DNA of 64,000 nucleotides, taken from contig NZ_JAJERB010000007.1 of NCBI RefSeq assembly GCF_020685205.1, forward strand, positions 1-64,000. The letters run 5' to 3'. A program made the translations under genes and the position numbers. This DNA is from Hymenobacter translucens. GTDB taxonomy: Bacteria > Bacteroidota > Bacteroidia > Cytophagales > Hymenobacteraceae. How positions within the stretch are numbered: position 1 is the stretch's first letter; the number at the start of each line of letters is the position of its first letter. The notes under the pieces were generated by a model. The model worked only from the letters and a program-made list of their open reading frames with translations. It was not told where the DNA came from and ran no database searches. Below are positions 44,443 through 52,080 of the stretch, piece by piece.

Positions 44443-45251
44443 GGGGTAGTAGGCTGGCTGTTGGCGGCCGAAGGCGTGGCAACGGCATTTTTGGGCAGGG
44501 GCTTGGCAATCCGCTCGGCCAGGGGCAGCTTCTGGGCCACCACCTGGCTCATTACCAGCTGCGCCATCCTGCGGGCGCCCAGCTCGCTGAAGTGGGTGTT
44601 GTCGTTGCGGCCGAAAGGGTAGTTGGGATGGTCGCCCGGCTCGAGCTGCAGAAACAGAGCCTTGGAGCCTTCCACGCCGTATTTCTGCAGCAGCTCCCGG
44701 CTCATCTTGTCGAGGTCGATAAGCGGTACCTTGTACGCCTGGGCCACTTCTGCCGTCACGGCCGAGTACGCCACGTGGGTTTCCATGATCTTGCCTTCTT
44801 TATCAAACTTGCGCCGCGTAACCGGGGTAATCAGCACCGGGTTGGCTTTTTTGCCCCGCGTCTCGGTCACGAACTTCACCAGGTTCTTGCGGTAGTCTTC
44901 CGGGGACGTGTAGCGGTCCGCCTTGTCCTTGGCCTCGTCGTTGTGGCCGAACTGAATCATCACGTAGTCGCCTTCCTGGAGAGCGTCGACAATCGGCTGC
45001 CAGCGGTTCTCGGCCAGAAAGGTGCGGGTGCTGCGCCCGTTCTGGGCGCGGTTGTCGACCACCACCGTGGAGTCGAAAAACGTGGGCAGCGGCATTCCCC
45101 AGCCGGTTTCCGGAAATGTCTGCTTTACTTTCTGGGCAATGGTGGAGTCGCCGATGAGGTAAAGCTTGATCTTTTTGGGCGGGGGACCGGCAAAGGCCAG
45201 CAGCAGCAGCAAACTCAGGGGCCAGGCTTTTTTGAACAGGAAAGGCAGCAT
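44439..45251 (-). CDS. Rhamnogalacturonan acetylesterase (SGNH, CE12-like)
   Basis: Removes acetyl groups from the rhamnogalacturonan I backbone. It has 270 residues from the ATG at 45251, which opens a signal peptide (about 1-22). Catalytic blocks: LYLIGDSTIAQ (Ser nucleophile), GRSTRTFLAENRW (oxyanion Gly), IQFGHNDEAKDK (Asn) and DNTHFSELGARRMA (Asp/His). It is the first gene of a two-gene unit with the pectinesterase. Frame extension to 45431 lacks a signal and was not used. Confidence 0.93.
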   Translation of the reverse strand: MLPFLFKKAWPLSLLLLLAFAGPPPKKIKLYLIGDSTIAQKVKQTFPETGWGMPLPTFFDSTVVVDNRAQNGRSTRTFLAENRWQPIVDALQEGDYVMIQFGHNDEAKDKADRYTSPEDYRKNLVKFVTETRGKKANPVLITPVTRRKFDKEGKIMETHVAYSAVTAEVAQAYKVPLIDLDKMSRELLQKYGVEGSKALFLQLEPGDHPNYPFGRNDNTHFSELGARRMAQLVMSQVVAQKLPLAERIAKPLPKNAVATPSAANSQPTTP

Positions 45252-45474
45252 CAGCAGATTGGAATTTGTGGGTAGCGCCGGGCGCCGGAAGAACGCCCGG
45301 GCAAGGAATATCCAAACAAAAGCCGGGCTTCCGTACCGGCAGAAGGTTTTTTTCTGCGGTAACGATGCCGGGAACGTTGCCACGTCCGGCCTGCTTTCTG
45401 CTGGCTGGCGGATTTTTTGCCGGCCCACCACCCCGGGCTACGTATAGCGTACCATTCGCCCCACGTTGCCGTCC

Positions 45475-46407
45475 ATGCTCCTGTTTGTTTACACCGCCCT
45501 CTCCGAGCCCCTCCGCGCTTACCTTCGCCAGCACCTGCCCCCGGGCGTAGAAGCCGTTTTCCGCACCGAGCTGCCCGAGTCCGGGCAGCAGGCCGCTTTC
45601 CGCCGCGCCGAGCTGCTGCTGGGCAATCCGCCCGCTCACTGGTTTGACGAGCAGCTGCCGGCCCTCAGGTTCTGGCAGATTGACTCGTCGGGCTTCGAGC
45701 CCTACTGCCACCTGCGCCCGACGTTTCCCGTTGCCAACATGGGGGACTACTTTGCCTGGCCCTGCGCCGAGACTATCGTGGCCGGGATTCTGGCTCTTTA
45801 CCGTAACATTCCCGAGCTGGCCGTGCTGCAAAGCCGGCAGCAGTGGGTTGGCCAGCCGGTTCGGGCCACTATGCGGCTGATGCTGGGCAAGCAGGTGATT
45901 ATCCTGGGAGCCGGCTCCATCGGGCTGGCCGTGCGCGAGCAACTCGGCGGCTTCCGCTGCCGGGTGCAGCTGCTGGCCCGGACCAACCCCGCGGCCCAGC
46001 TGCACTCCCGGGAGGAGCTGCTGGCCGCGCTGCCCTCCGCCGACCTGGTCATCAACTGCCTGCCGGGCACCGCGCCGGGCTTTTTTTCCAGAGAGCTGAT
46101 TGAGGCCATGCCGGCCGGCAGCGTGTACGCCAGCGTGGGCCGGGGTACCACCACCGACGAGCCGGCTCTCATTGCCGCGCTGCAAAGCGGCCACCTCGGC
46201 GGGGCTGTGCTCGACGTAACCGCCGTTGAGCCCCTACCCGCCGACAATCCGCTCTGGACGATGCCCAACGTACTACTCACCCAGCACTCGGCCGGCGGAC
46301 AGCCCCACGAAGACGATGGCAAAGGGGAAATGCTGCTGCGCAACCTGGGGCACCTGCTCGCCGGCGAGCCGCTGGAGAACGTGGTGGATCTTTCGAGGGG
46401 GTATTAG
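45475..46407 (+). CDS. D-2-hydroxyacid dehydrogenase family protein
   Basis: NAD(P)-dependent reductase of 2-ketoacids, 310 residues from the ATG at 45475 (a TTG at 45466 is in frame but less likely). The Rossmann motif is VIILGAGSIGLAVREQL at about 143-159. The catalytic residues can be placed: Arg in YASVGRGTTTDEPAL, Glu in LDVTAVEPLP and His in LLTQHSAGGQ. The substrate is unknown. It is divergent from the pectin-esterase pair, 223 bp away, so a shared regulatory region is possible. Confidence 0.92.
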   Translation: MLLFVYTALSEPLRAYLRQHLPPGVEAVFRTELPESGQQAAFRRAELLLGNPPAHWFDEQLPALRFWQIDSSGFEPYCHLRPTFPVANMGDYFAWPCAETIVAGILALYRNIPELAVLQSRQQWVGQPVRATMRLMLGKQVIILGAGSIGLAVREQLGGFRCRVQLLARTNPAAQLHSREELLAALPSADLVINCLPGTAPGFFSRELIEAMPAGSVYASVGRGTTTDEPALIAALQSGHLGGAVLDVTAVEPLPADNPLWTMPNVLLTQHSAGGQPHEDDGKGEMLLRNLGHLLAGEPLENVVDLSRGY

Positions 46408-46427
46408 CGGAGCCTGAACCAGGTCAA

Positions 46428-46459
46428 CAAAAAAAGCCCGACCAGATGGCCGGGCTCTT
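46428..46459 (-). terminator. Terminator at the end of the fabI transcript
   Basis: The minus strand reads GAGCCCGGCCA then TGGTCGGGCTTTTTTT, an 8-9 bp stem with one mismatch and a T7 tail. It sits 24 bp past the fabI stop and between convergent stops, so it may also serve the dehydrogenase gene. Confidence 0.85.
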
Positions 46460-46482
46460 TGGCTGAGGAATAACCTAGCTGC

Positions 46483-47316
46483 TTATGCTTCGCTACCGCC
46501 GCTAACCTGGGTAATGGCTTCTACCATCTCCTCGGAAATACCGGTGGTGCTGAAGCCGCCGTCGTGCATAAGGTTTTGCATGGTCACGAAGCGGGTCAGG
46601 TCGGAGAACAGGCTGATGCAGTAATCGGCGCAGGCTTCGGCGGGAGCATTGCCCAGGGGCGACATCCGCTCGGCATACTCATAGAATGCGTTGAAGCCGC
46701 TGATGCCGGTGCCCGCCGACGTTTTAGTAGGCGACTGCGAGACGGTATTAACGCGTACTTTCTTGAGCTTACCCAGGCGCTGCCCGTAGCTGCGGGCAAT
46801 GCTTTCGAGCACTGCTTTCGCCTGCGACATATCGGTGTAGTCGAGAAAGGCGCGCTGGGCGGCAATGTAGGACAGCGCTACTACTGAGCCCCATTCGTTG
46901 AAGGCATCCTGCTTTTCGGCCACGGCCAGCATCCGGTGGAGCGACAGCGCCGACACGTCCAGCGTCTTCTGGAACCACTCGTAGTTCAGCTCGCCGTAGT
47001 GCTTGCCCTTACGGATGTTGGTGCTCATGCCGATGCTGTGCAGCACGAAGTCGATTTTACCGCCAAAGTGCTCCTGCGTACCGCTGAACAGCTTTTCCAG
47101 ATCGTCCATCGATGTCGCGTCGGCCGGGACAATAGGGGCCTCACACTCTTCCGACAGCTTGTTGATTTCCCCCATGCGCATCGCCAGGGGAGCATTGGTG
47201 AGCACGAAGCGCGCGCCTTCAGCATAGGCTTTCTGCGCCACCTTCCAGGCAATGGAGCGTTCATCAAGAGCGCCGGAGATGATGCCGACCTTGCCAGCGA
47301 GTAAGTTGTTAGCCAT
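46483..47316 (-). CDS. fabI: Enoyl-[acyl-carrier-protein] reductase
   Basis: NADH-dependent last step of each fatty acid elongation cycle. It has 277 residues. Signatures: GIISGALDERSIAWKVAQKAY (nucleotide binding), FVLHSIGMSTN, the catalytic ALSYIAAQRAFLDYTDMSQAKAVLES (Tyr and Lys), TVSQSPTKTSAGTGISGF and the C-terminal NLMHDGGFSTTGIS. The start codon overlaps a heptamer array (see the element at 47317-47477). It is the last gene of the long minus-strand run. Confidence 0.96.
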   Translation of the reverse strand: MANNLLAGKVGIISGALDERSIAWKVAQKAYAEGARFVLTNAPLAMRMGEINKLSEECEAPIVPADATSMDDLEKLFSGTQEHFGGKIDFVLHSIGMSTNIRKGKHYGELNYEWFQKTLDVSALSLHRMLAVAEKQDAFNEWGSVVALSYIAAQRAFLDYTDMSQAKAVLESIARSYGQRLGKLKKVRVNTVSQSPTKTSAGTGISGFNAFYEYAERMSPLGNAPAEACADYCISLFSDLTRFVTMQNLMHDGGFSTTGISEEMVEAITQVSGGSEA

Positions 47317-47477
47317 TAGTTTTTGGTTGTTCGTTTTTGGTTATCAGTTGTTAGCGTCGTCGTTAGCCGTTGACTTGTTCTAACAACCTGGTTACAGCAG
47401 CAACTCAATTGCGCGGCTACGGCGACCCAAGTTTACAAATAACCCAAAACTTAAAACCAAAAACTACAACCCCACCC
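47317..47477. repeat. Heptamer-array island between recN and fabI
   Basis: The whole 161-bp gap. The left end (plus strand) reads in 7-bp steps TAGTTTT TGGTTGT, then TCGTTTT TGGTTAT; the right end reads AATAACC CAAAACT, then TAAAACC AAAAACT. The ends are inverted copies: 12 perfect bases (TAGTTTTTGGTT/AACCAAAAACTA) and further partial pairing, with about 85 bp between. In the transcript, the array runs into the fabI start codon (CTAATGG). It probably also carries the fabI promoter. Confidence 0.75.
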
Positions 47478-49151
47478 CTACGCGGCTACCGACTCGCCGC
47501 GCATGGCCAGCAGCTCGCGGGCACTCTGGAAGGCATTCTCACTGGGGTTGGCACCTGCAATCATATGGGCAATTTCGCGGATGCGCTCTTCGGTGCTCAG
47601 CTCCCGGATGCGGCTCACGGTGCGGTCTTCCCGGTCTTCCTTGTACACGAAGTAGTGGGAGTCGCCGGCGGCGGCCATCTGAGGCAGGTGAGAAATGGCC
47701 ACGAGCTGGTGCTTTTTGGCCATCTGCTGCATCATCCGGCCCACCTTTACGGCGATTTCCCCGCTGATGCCGGTATCGATTTCGTCGAAAACGATGGTGG
47801 GCAGAGCAGTTTTATCGGCCAGCATATACTTGATGCACAGCATCAGGCGGGAGAATTCTCCACCCGACGCGGCCTTGCTCAACGTCTGGGGCTGGGCGCC
47901 TTTGTTAGCCGTGAACAGGATGCTAACCACATCGGTACCGCTGGCGGTAGGCTGACTGACGGTGTGCTGCACCACAATGCGGGAATGCGGCATGCCCAGA
48001 TCAGCCAGCAACGAAGCCAGCTCCTTTTCAAACTTCGGAAACGACTTCAGGCGGCTTTCGGTAAGCTTGGCAGCCTGCCGCTTCACCGTGGCCAGGGCCC
48101 CGTCGGTATCCTTGCGGAGGCGGGTAATTTCCTTGTCCAGATTCAGCACCGACCCCACCTTCTGGCGCAGCCCGTCGCGCACGGTGAGCAGGGCGGGTAC
48201 GTCGCGCACCTGGTGCTTGCGCTGCAAGTTGTAAAGCACGTTCAGGCGGCCCTGTAGCTCATCGATGCGGGCCGGGTCGCCCTCGGTGCGCCGCTCGGCG
48301 GTTTCCACCTCGTCGGCAATGTCGTGCAGCTCGATCAGGCAGCTGTCGAGTCGGTCCTTTAGGGTCTTGAACGAGTCGGCGTAGGCCGAAATCTGGCCCA
48401 GCATGGTGGCGGCTTCCTTCATGCTGCCGGTGGCGCAGTACTCGCTCTCGCTCAGGCTTTGCAGGGCCTGGGTGAGCTTATACTTGATTTCTTCGGCGTG
48501 CTCGAGCTGCTTTACTTCCTGCTCGAGCGTTTCCTGATCCTCGTTGTCGAGGCGGGCTTCCTCCAGCTCGGTGAGCAGGAAGCTGTGGTAGTCGAGCTCC
48601 TTGTTGGCCTGGGCCACCTGGTTTTCCAGGGTTTTCAGGTCGGCCTCCAGCTTGCGGTACGAGCGGTACGCGTTGCTGTACTGGGCACGCGTGGGCACGA
48701 GACCGGCGTAGAGGTCGAGCAGGTTCAGCTGGAATACGGCGTCGCCCAGCAGCAGCGTGTCGTGCTGGGAGTGAATGTCCATCAGGTTAGCCCCGATCTT
48801 CCGCAACGTTTCCAGCGTCACGGGCGTGTCGTTTACAAACGCGCGCGACTTGCCCGTAGGGCTGATTTCCCGGCGCAGGATGCAGGAGGCGTCGTAGTCG
48901 AGGTCTTCCGACTCAAAGATGTCCTGCAGCTGGTAGCTGGCGATGTTGAACTGACCTTCGATAATGCACTTGCGGTCGGTCTTGAAGAGCATGCGGGAAT
49001 CGGCGCGGTTGCCGAGCAGCAGACCGATGGCGCCGAGCATGATGGATTTGCCGGCGCCGGTTTCGCCGGTAATGATATTCAGCAGCGCGGAAGGCCGAAG
49101 CTCGAGCTGCTCAATCAGGGCGTAATTCTGGATGCGAAGATCTACAAGCAC
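47478..49151 (-). CDS. recN: DNA repair protein RecN
   Basis: SMC-like ATPase acting early in double-strand break repair. It has 557 residues with a GTG start at 49151. The Walker A is IITGETGAGKSIMLGAIGLLLG near residue 30. Two coiled-coil arms (about 165-225 and 265-360) flank a hinge, then the signature FSRLMLCIKYMLAD, Walker B LPTIVFDEIDTGISGEIA and the D/H-loop LVAISHLPQMAA. Length is typical. It is preceded and followed by heptamer-array islands. Confidence 0.95.
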   Translation of the reverse strand: MLVDLRIQNYALIEQLELRPSALLNIITGETGAGKSIMLGAIGLLLGNRADSRMLFKTDRKCIIEGQFNIASYQLQDIFESEDLDYDASCILRREISPTGKSRAFVNDTPVTLETLRKIGANLMDIHSQHDTLLLGDAVFQLNLLDLYAGLVPTRAQYSNAYRSYRKLEADLKTLENQVAQANKELDYHSFLLTELEEARLDNEDQETLEQEVKQLEHAEEIKYKLTQALQSLSESEYCATGSMKEAATMLGQISAYADSFKTLKDRLDSCLIELHDIADEVETAERRTEGDPARIDELQGRLNVLYNLQRKHQVRDVPALLTVRDGLRQKVGSVLNLDKEITRLRKDTDGALATVKRQAAKLTESRLKSFPKFEKELASLLADLGMPHSRIVVQHTVSQPTASGTDVVSILFTANKGAQPQTLSKAASGGEFSRLMLCIKYMLADKTALPTIVFDEIDTGISGEIAVKVGRMMQQMAKKHQLVAISHLPQMAAAGDSHYFVYKEDREDRTVSRIRELSTEERIREIAHMIAGANPSENAFQSARELLAMRGESVAA

Positions 49152-49346
49152 TTTCGTTTTAATTAATAATCAAGAATTAGTAATTAAGAATTGGGCACGA
49201 CCAAATAACATAACGAAGGCACGCGCACACGAATAACAAACAACAGGCAGAACCAAATAATTAAATTTCCGGCTTAAAAACAGCAGTTTTTTATTACCAA
49301 TGCCAGCCCGAAAACCAATTCTTAATTACTAATTATCATTTACTAA
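49152..49346. repeat. Heptamer-array island between the PorD-like gene and recN
   Basis: The whole 195-bp gap. The left end (49161-49194) reads in 7-bp steps TAATAAT CAAGAAT, then TAGTAAT TAAGAAT; the right end is its mirror, so AATTAGTAATTAAGAATTGG at 49175-49194 pairs perfectly over 20 bp with 49315-49334. The right array includes the stop codon context of the PorD-like gene. The interior of about 120 bp is AT-rich with no recognised feature. Confidence 0.85.
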
Positions 49347-50261
49347 TTACTTCAGAATAGCCTGGTACTTGGCCGAGTTGGTGGGGTCCACCTCACTGAG
49401 CATCGACACTACTTTCTGCTTTTGCTCCGCGTCTGGGCTGGTGCGGAAGATGTTGGCAATTTCGTCGGCCTTGGCATCGAAGAACGAGCGCACAAGCACC
49501 GTAGCCGGGCGGCGGATGGCAACCTGCTGCACGCCCTGCAAGGCGGTAAATACGCTGGCCCGTGCTTCTTCCGGCTTGGTGATAAAGACGTCCATCCCCT
49601 GGCGGTAGTAGCCGTAGGCCCCGGTCCGGACGCCCTCCAGCTGCGGGTCCTGCAGATTGGTGAGCAGCGCGTACCGGCTGCGGGTGTCGCCGGTGTCCTT
49701 CCAGCCCTGGTCGTTTTCCTGGCTTTGCGAGCCCGCCGTCGACAGAATGTTGCGGGCCCGGTCGAAGTAGGCGTTGCCGCCCAGGCGGGAGAAGCTGTCC
49801 TGGTCCATGCCGATGATGACGTAGGCGTAGAAGCTCAGCAGCGACGACAGATTGGAGACAAACGCGTTTTCGGAGTAGTCGAGCGGCTGCTGGGGCGTGT
49901 AGTTGAACACCCAGCCCTTGTCGGCAAACGACATCAGATTCGTTTCGTAGCCGGTACCGTACACCGGACGGGTGGTCACGATGCGGGTAATGCACTCGTA
50001 GGTGCCATTCTGAGGAATCTTCTGGATGCTTACGAAAAGCCGGCACCGGATTCTTTCCTCGGGCTTGTAGGTGAGGTTGGTCCAGGTGCGGGTGTTCAGA
50101 AACGACTGCATGTCGTTTTTCATCTGCTGAATCAGCTGCCGGTCCGACACGGTTACGTTGTCGGTGGTAATGGTGACTTCGGCCTGCAGCTCCTGGGCGC
50201 GCCCGGGCAGGGCAAGCAGCAAAAGCAGCAGCAGGGCCAAAAAAGTATAGTTACGCTTCAC
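49347..50261 (-). CDS. DUF4835 protein, probable T9SS component PorD
   Basis: The protein has 304 residues using the GTG start at 50261, which gives a signal peptide (VKRNYTFLALLLLLLLALPGRAQ without basic-poor extension) and overlaps coaB by 11 bp. The mature part begins ELQAEVTITTDNV and matches the DUF4835 layout, with MQSFLNTRTWTNLTYKPEERIRC, SLLSFYAYVIIGMDQDSFSRLGGNAYFDRA and DEIANIFRTSP. The family is linked to type IX secretion (PorD); the window also has two T9SS cargo genes. It is a periplasmic protein whose exact role in the machine is not known. Confidence 0.85.
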   Translation of the reverse strand: MKRNYTFLALLLLLLLALPGRAQELQAEVTITTDNVTVSDRQLIQQMKNDMQSFLNTRTWTNLTYKPEERIRCRLFVSIQKIPQNGTYECITRIVTTRPVYGTGYETNLMSFADKGWVFNYTPQQPLDYSENAFVSNLSSLLSFYAYVIIGMDQDSFSRLGGNAYFDRARNILSTAGSQSQENDQGWKDTGDTRSRYALLTNLQDPQLEGVRTGAYGYYRQGMDVFITKPEEARASVFTALQGVQQVAIRRPATVLVRSFFDAKADEIANIFRTSPDAEQKQKVVSMLSEVDPTNSAKYQAILK

Positions 50262-50901
50262 GGGAAAGGCGGGCAAGAACGGTTCGGACAATGTCGCGGG
50301 CCACATCGGCTTTGGGCTTCAACTCAAAGTTAGTCATTTGGCCCCCGGCATCCAGCAGCGTCACTTTGTTGGTGTCGTGGCGGAAGCCGGCTCCCGGGAC
50401 GCGCAGGGAGTTGAGCACAATTAGGTCGAAGTTTTTCCGCCGGAGCTTGTCCTGGGCGTGGGCCACTTCGTTGTTTGTCTCCAACGCAAAACCCACCGAA
50501 AATTGTTCAGCGCGCTTGATCTCGCCCAGCGCCCGGGCAATGTCGACGTTCTTGACCAGCTCCAGGGTCAGCGTATCTCCGTCCTTCTTGATTTTCTGCT
50601 CGGCCACGTTCCGGGGCTTGTAGTCGGCCACGGCCGCGGCAAACACCCACACGTCGGCAGCCGGTGCGGCTTCCCGGGCGGCAGCGTACATCTGGTCGGC
50701 CGTTTCCACCCGGATGGTTTGGATACTGGCAGTTGTCGGGTCGGGCAGGTTCGTGGGCCCGCTCACCAGCGTAACCTGGGCGCCCTGGGCGGCAAACTCC
50801 TCGGCCAGGGCGTAGCCCATCTTGCCGGTGCTGTGGTTGCCGATAAACCGGACCGGGTCGATGGGCTCGTAGGTAGGCCCGGCGGTAATGAGAACTTTCA
50901 T
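50251..50901 (-). CDS. coaB: Phosphopantothenoylcysteine synthase (CoaB), separate from CoaC
   Basis: Joins 4'-phosphopantothenate and Cys using a nucleoside triphosphate. It has 216 residues, only the synthetase half of the usual fused CoaBC. It starts at KVLITAGPT, the exact residue where the C-domain of fused proteins begins, with IDPVRFIGNHSTGKMGYALAEEF, VWVFAAAVADYKPRNVAEQKIKK and NKVTLLDAGG. The upstream coaC stop and this ATG are 150 bp apart, a multiple of 3, with a heptamer island between. It overlaps the PorD-like gene downstream by 11 bp. Confidence 0.93.
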   Translation of the reverse strand: MKVLITAGPTYEPIDPVRFIGNHSTGKMGYALAEEFAAQGAQVTLVSGPTNLPDPTTASIQTIRVETADQMYAAAREAAPAADVWVFAAAVADYKPRNVAEQKIKKDGDTLTLELVKNVDIARALGEIKRAEQFSVGFALETNNEVAHAQDKLRRKNFDLIVLNSLRVPGAGFRHDTNKVTLLDAGGQMTNFELKPKADVARDIVRTVLARLSREA

Positions 50902-51048
50902 TTCTTAATTAAGATTTAAAAATTAGCAATTAAGAATTGACACTGGCTGCTTCCGACTGTTTCTATTGCTTCGCAATAAGCAGCTTCTCTTTATTCAAAA
51001 TACCAGAGTAAACACACCGGTAACCGGATAGTTAATGAAACCCAATTC
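50902..51048. repeat. Heptamer-array island separating coaC from coaB
   Basis: The right array (51045-51072) is four AATTCTT units, the first bases of which already belong to coaC codons; the left array (50903-50940) is a degenerate version in inverted order. AATTAAGAATTG at 50928-50939 pairs perfectly with 51043-51054. Between them lie about 100 bp with a TATTGC/GCAATA hairpin. In the transcript the two arrays would bring the coaC stop next to the coaB start. Confidence 0.85.
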
Positions 51049-51615
51049 TTAATTCTTAATTCTTAATTCTTCAAAAAAGCTTTCCAGCGCTACGACAATG
51101 TCCTCCGGCTCGAGCATTCGGCCGGGGCCGGACAGGCCGCTGGCCAGCTCACCGGGAGGCGAGGGCAGCACGTGGTTGCCAAAGGAGCGCAGCCGCTCCA
51201 GGTTTTGCGTCACGGCCGGGTGGGCATACATGTCCAGGTCCATGGCCGGGGCCAGAAACACGGGGCAACGGGCCGAGAGGTACACCGCCGCCAGCAGGTT
51301 GGGGCAGTGCCCGTTGGCGAGCTGAGCGATAGTGTTGGCGCTGGCCGGGGCAATCAGTAGTACCTCGCCCCAGAGGCCCAGGTCCACGTGGTTGTGCCAC
51401 TCCCCGGCGGCCTCATCGCGCAGAAAGCCGCTCAGCACCGGCTTTTTCGAGAGCGTGCCCAGGGTCAGGGGCGTAACAAAGGCCGAGGCCGAGGCAGTCA
51501 GAATGACTTGCACCTCGGCCCCGGCCTTGATTAACAGCCGCACCAGCTGGGCTGACTTGTAGGCGGCAATGCTGCCGCACACGCCCAAAAGAATCTTACG
51601 GCCTTGCAGCGGCAT
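51049..51615 (-). CDS. coaC: Phosphopantothenoylcysteine decarboxylase (CoaC), separate from CoaB
   Basis: FMN-dependent decarboxylation of phosphopantothenoylcysteine to 4'-phosphopantetheine. It has 188 residues: the flavodoxin-like half with LLGVCGSIAAYKSAQLVRLL, the active-site His in EWHNHVDLGLW, APASANTIAQLANG and APAMDLDMYAHP (PAMN in many bacteria; Asp at the Asn position is seen in other Bacteroidota). The last residues LRIKN and the stop codon are encoded by the AATTCTT heptamer array, so the natural C-terminus of the fused protein appears replaced. It lies 9 bp after rpoZ. Confidence 0.94.
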   Translation of the reverse strand: MPLQGRKILLGVCGSIAAYKSAQLVRLLIKAGAEVQVILTASASAFVTPLTLGTLSKKPVLSGFLRDEAAGEWHNHVDLGLWGEVLLIAPASANTIAQLANGHCPNLLAAVYLSARCPVFLAPAMDLDMYAHPAVTQNLERLRSFGNHVLPSPPGELASGLSGPGRMLEPEDIVVALESFFEELRIKN

Positions 51616-51624
51616 AGCAGCCGG

Positions 51625-51972
51625 CTATTCGACGGCCCGTACGCTGGTCACCACGCCTTCCTCGGCGGGGGTGTGGAATGTTACCTTGCCTTCCAGGAAC
51701 TCCTCGATGGCGAGGTTGGTGGGCTTGGGCAGCCGCTCGTAGTGCTTGGAAATCTCGATCTGCTCCCGGTTTTCGAACACCTCCTCCAGGTTGTCGACCG
51801 TGGTAGCAAACTCGGCCAGCTTGCCATTCAGCTCTTCCTTGATCTTAACGGAAATCTGGTTGGCGCGCTTCGAGATGATGGCAATGGACTCGTACACGTT
51901 GCCGGTGGTATTGGCAAACTCCGACATGTTGCGGGTCACGATGGAAGCGGGTACGCTGCTCGGATTTTTCAT
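51625..51972 (-). CDS. rpoZ: RNA polymerase omega subunit / Rpb6-like protein
   Basis: Small subunit that supports assembly of RNA polymerase around the beta' C-terminus. It has 115 residues. The core ETTGNVYESIAIISKRANQISVKIKEELNGKLAEF-type stretch (about 22-55) matches the Rpb6/omega family, with Arg-Ala-x-x-Ile. The C-terminal half is acidic and specific to Bacteroidota. Its place between bamD and coaC is the typical order in this phylum and supports the call. Confidence 0.85.
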   Translation of the reverse strand: MKNPSSVPASIVTRNMSEFANTTGNVYESIAIISKRANQISVKIKEELNGKLAEFATTVDNLEEVFENREQIEISKHYERLPKPTNLAIEEFLEGKVTFHTPAEEGVVTSVRAVE

Positions 51973-52080
51973 CTGGTTGACTTGATTAAATGGGTGAGTG
52001 CCGGCTTTTAACTAGCTGCTTCCGGCCGGGGCTACCCGGGCATCAGGCTGGCAATTTAACGTTTCCGGCTTCTACTTACG

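Noticed and set aside
51041..51072. AATTCTT array as a CRISPR-like or recombination site
   Set aside because: Units are 7 bp, directly tandem without spacers, and no cas or integrase gene is present.
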